Origin: Leifsonia sp. TF02-11
Lineage (GTDB): Bacteria; Actinomycetota; Actinomycetes; Actinomycetales; Microbacteriaceae
Assembly (NCBI RefSeq): GCF_017565305.1
Contig: NZ_JAGEKP010000004.1
Span: 62,001 to 126,000, forward strand
Reading direction: 5' to 3'
DNA: 64,000 nt
Below the pieces are notes generated by a model that did no database searches, was not told where the DNA came from, and worked only from the letters and a program-made list of their open reading frames with translations. Every line of letters starts with the position of its first letter. Positions within the stretch are counted from its first letter, which is position 1. Of the stretch, positions 63,868-64,000 are shown one piece after another. A program made the translations under genes and the position numbers.

Positions 63868-64000
63868 AGCAGGTCCTCCGTCCCGCTCCGCCGCACATAG
63901 AGGCCGACGATGACCAGGATGACCGCCATCAGGATCACCGACATGCTGGCCGCCGTCGGATAGTTCTGCAACACCAGGAAGTTGCTCTCGATGACGTTGC
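63864..64000 (-). CDS. potB: ABC transporter permease PotB, carboxyl end only
   Basis: The last 45 residues are visible and end in the PotB-like NVIESNFLVLQNYPTAASMS followed by a final membrane segment. The rest lies beyond the right edge. It is coupled to potC by a four-base overlap. Confidence 0.88.
   Translation of the reverse strand, partial: NVIESNFLVLQNYPTAASMSVILMAVILVIVGLYVRRSGTEDLL

Noticed and set aside
1-64000. Mobile elements, CRISPR arrays, tRNA or rRNA genes, prophage
   Set aside because: No transposase, integrase, spaced direct repeats or RNA gene fold was seen; the region looks like a stable chromosome segment.

Overview
The window is strongly G+C-rich chromosomal DNA whose gene content and order fit an actinobacterium, most likely of the family Microbacteriaceae (a Leifsonia-like organism). 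The reasons are the block era - corC-like - ybeY - phoH - HIT - rsmE - dnaJ - hrcA, the dxr - rseP - ispG - proS block, a cydABDC operon, many GTG starts, and many genes with a TANNNT hexamer only 6-7 bases before the start codon (leaderless transcription, typical of Actinobacteria). The assignment is inference from content; no rRNA or other marker gene is present.

Layout. 1-2169: an MprF-like membrane protein (cut by the edge) and a membrane-anchored esterase. 2302-7182: a two-component system followed by a MacB-type ABC transporter, with an array of 11-bp repeats between the two units. 7277-14377: the era to hrcA housekeeping run, with a CIRCE operator at its head. 14606-15576: two DUF4870 membrane proteins. 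15597-21023: hemW, DUF1990, a small protein, lepA and an amidohydrolase. 21110-23155: an NAD-binding reductase, rpsT and a RibD-like reductase. 23215-27517: holA and the DNA-uptake genes comEC and comEA. 27699-32590: leuS and the divergent pair pabB / aminotransferase class IV. 32609-38412: cydABDC (cytochrome bd), facing a BlaI-type repressor and an M56 peptidase across a double operator. 39849-41110: TetR and DedA proteins. 41136-45333: an OpuC-type osmoprotectant transporter with a TetR gene upstream. 45539-48856: an App1 phosphatase, an AlkZ-like protein and a FUSC-type exporter. 48909-56132: proS, ispG, rseP, a lipoprotein, dxr and an FKBP lipoprotein. 56207-64000: two gabT aminotransferases, a secreted protein, an acyltransferase, a CGNR regulator facing a 71-residue protein, OsmC, asparaginase and a polyamine ABC transporter.

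How the genes work together. Most of the window is core metabolism and maintenance: ribosome maturation (era, ybeY, rsmE, lepA), protein quality control (dnaJ under HrcA/CIRCE control, rseP, FKBP), isoprenoid synthesis (dxr, ispG), folate precursor synthesis (pabB with pabC-like) and aerobic respiration (cydAB with its assembly exporter cydDC). The right end may handle nitrogen compounds: putrescine/spermidine import, GABA transamination and asparagine hydrolysis.

No phage, insertion sequence, CRISPR array, tRNA or rRNA was seen, and no stretch longer than about 230 bases lacks a gene. The points most worth a second look are regulatory: the 11-bp repeat array, the paired 29-bp palindromes beside the CGNR gene, the double BlaI-like operator shared with cyd, and the 742-base overlap of comEC with holA.
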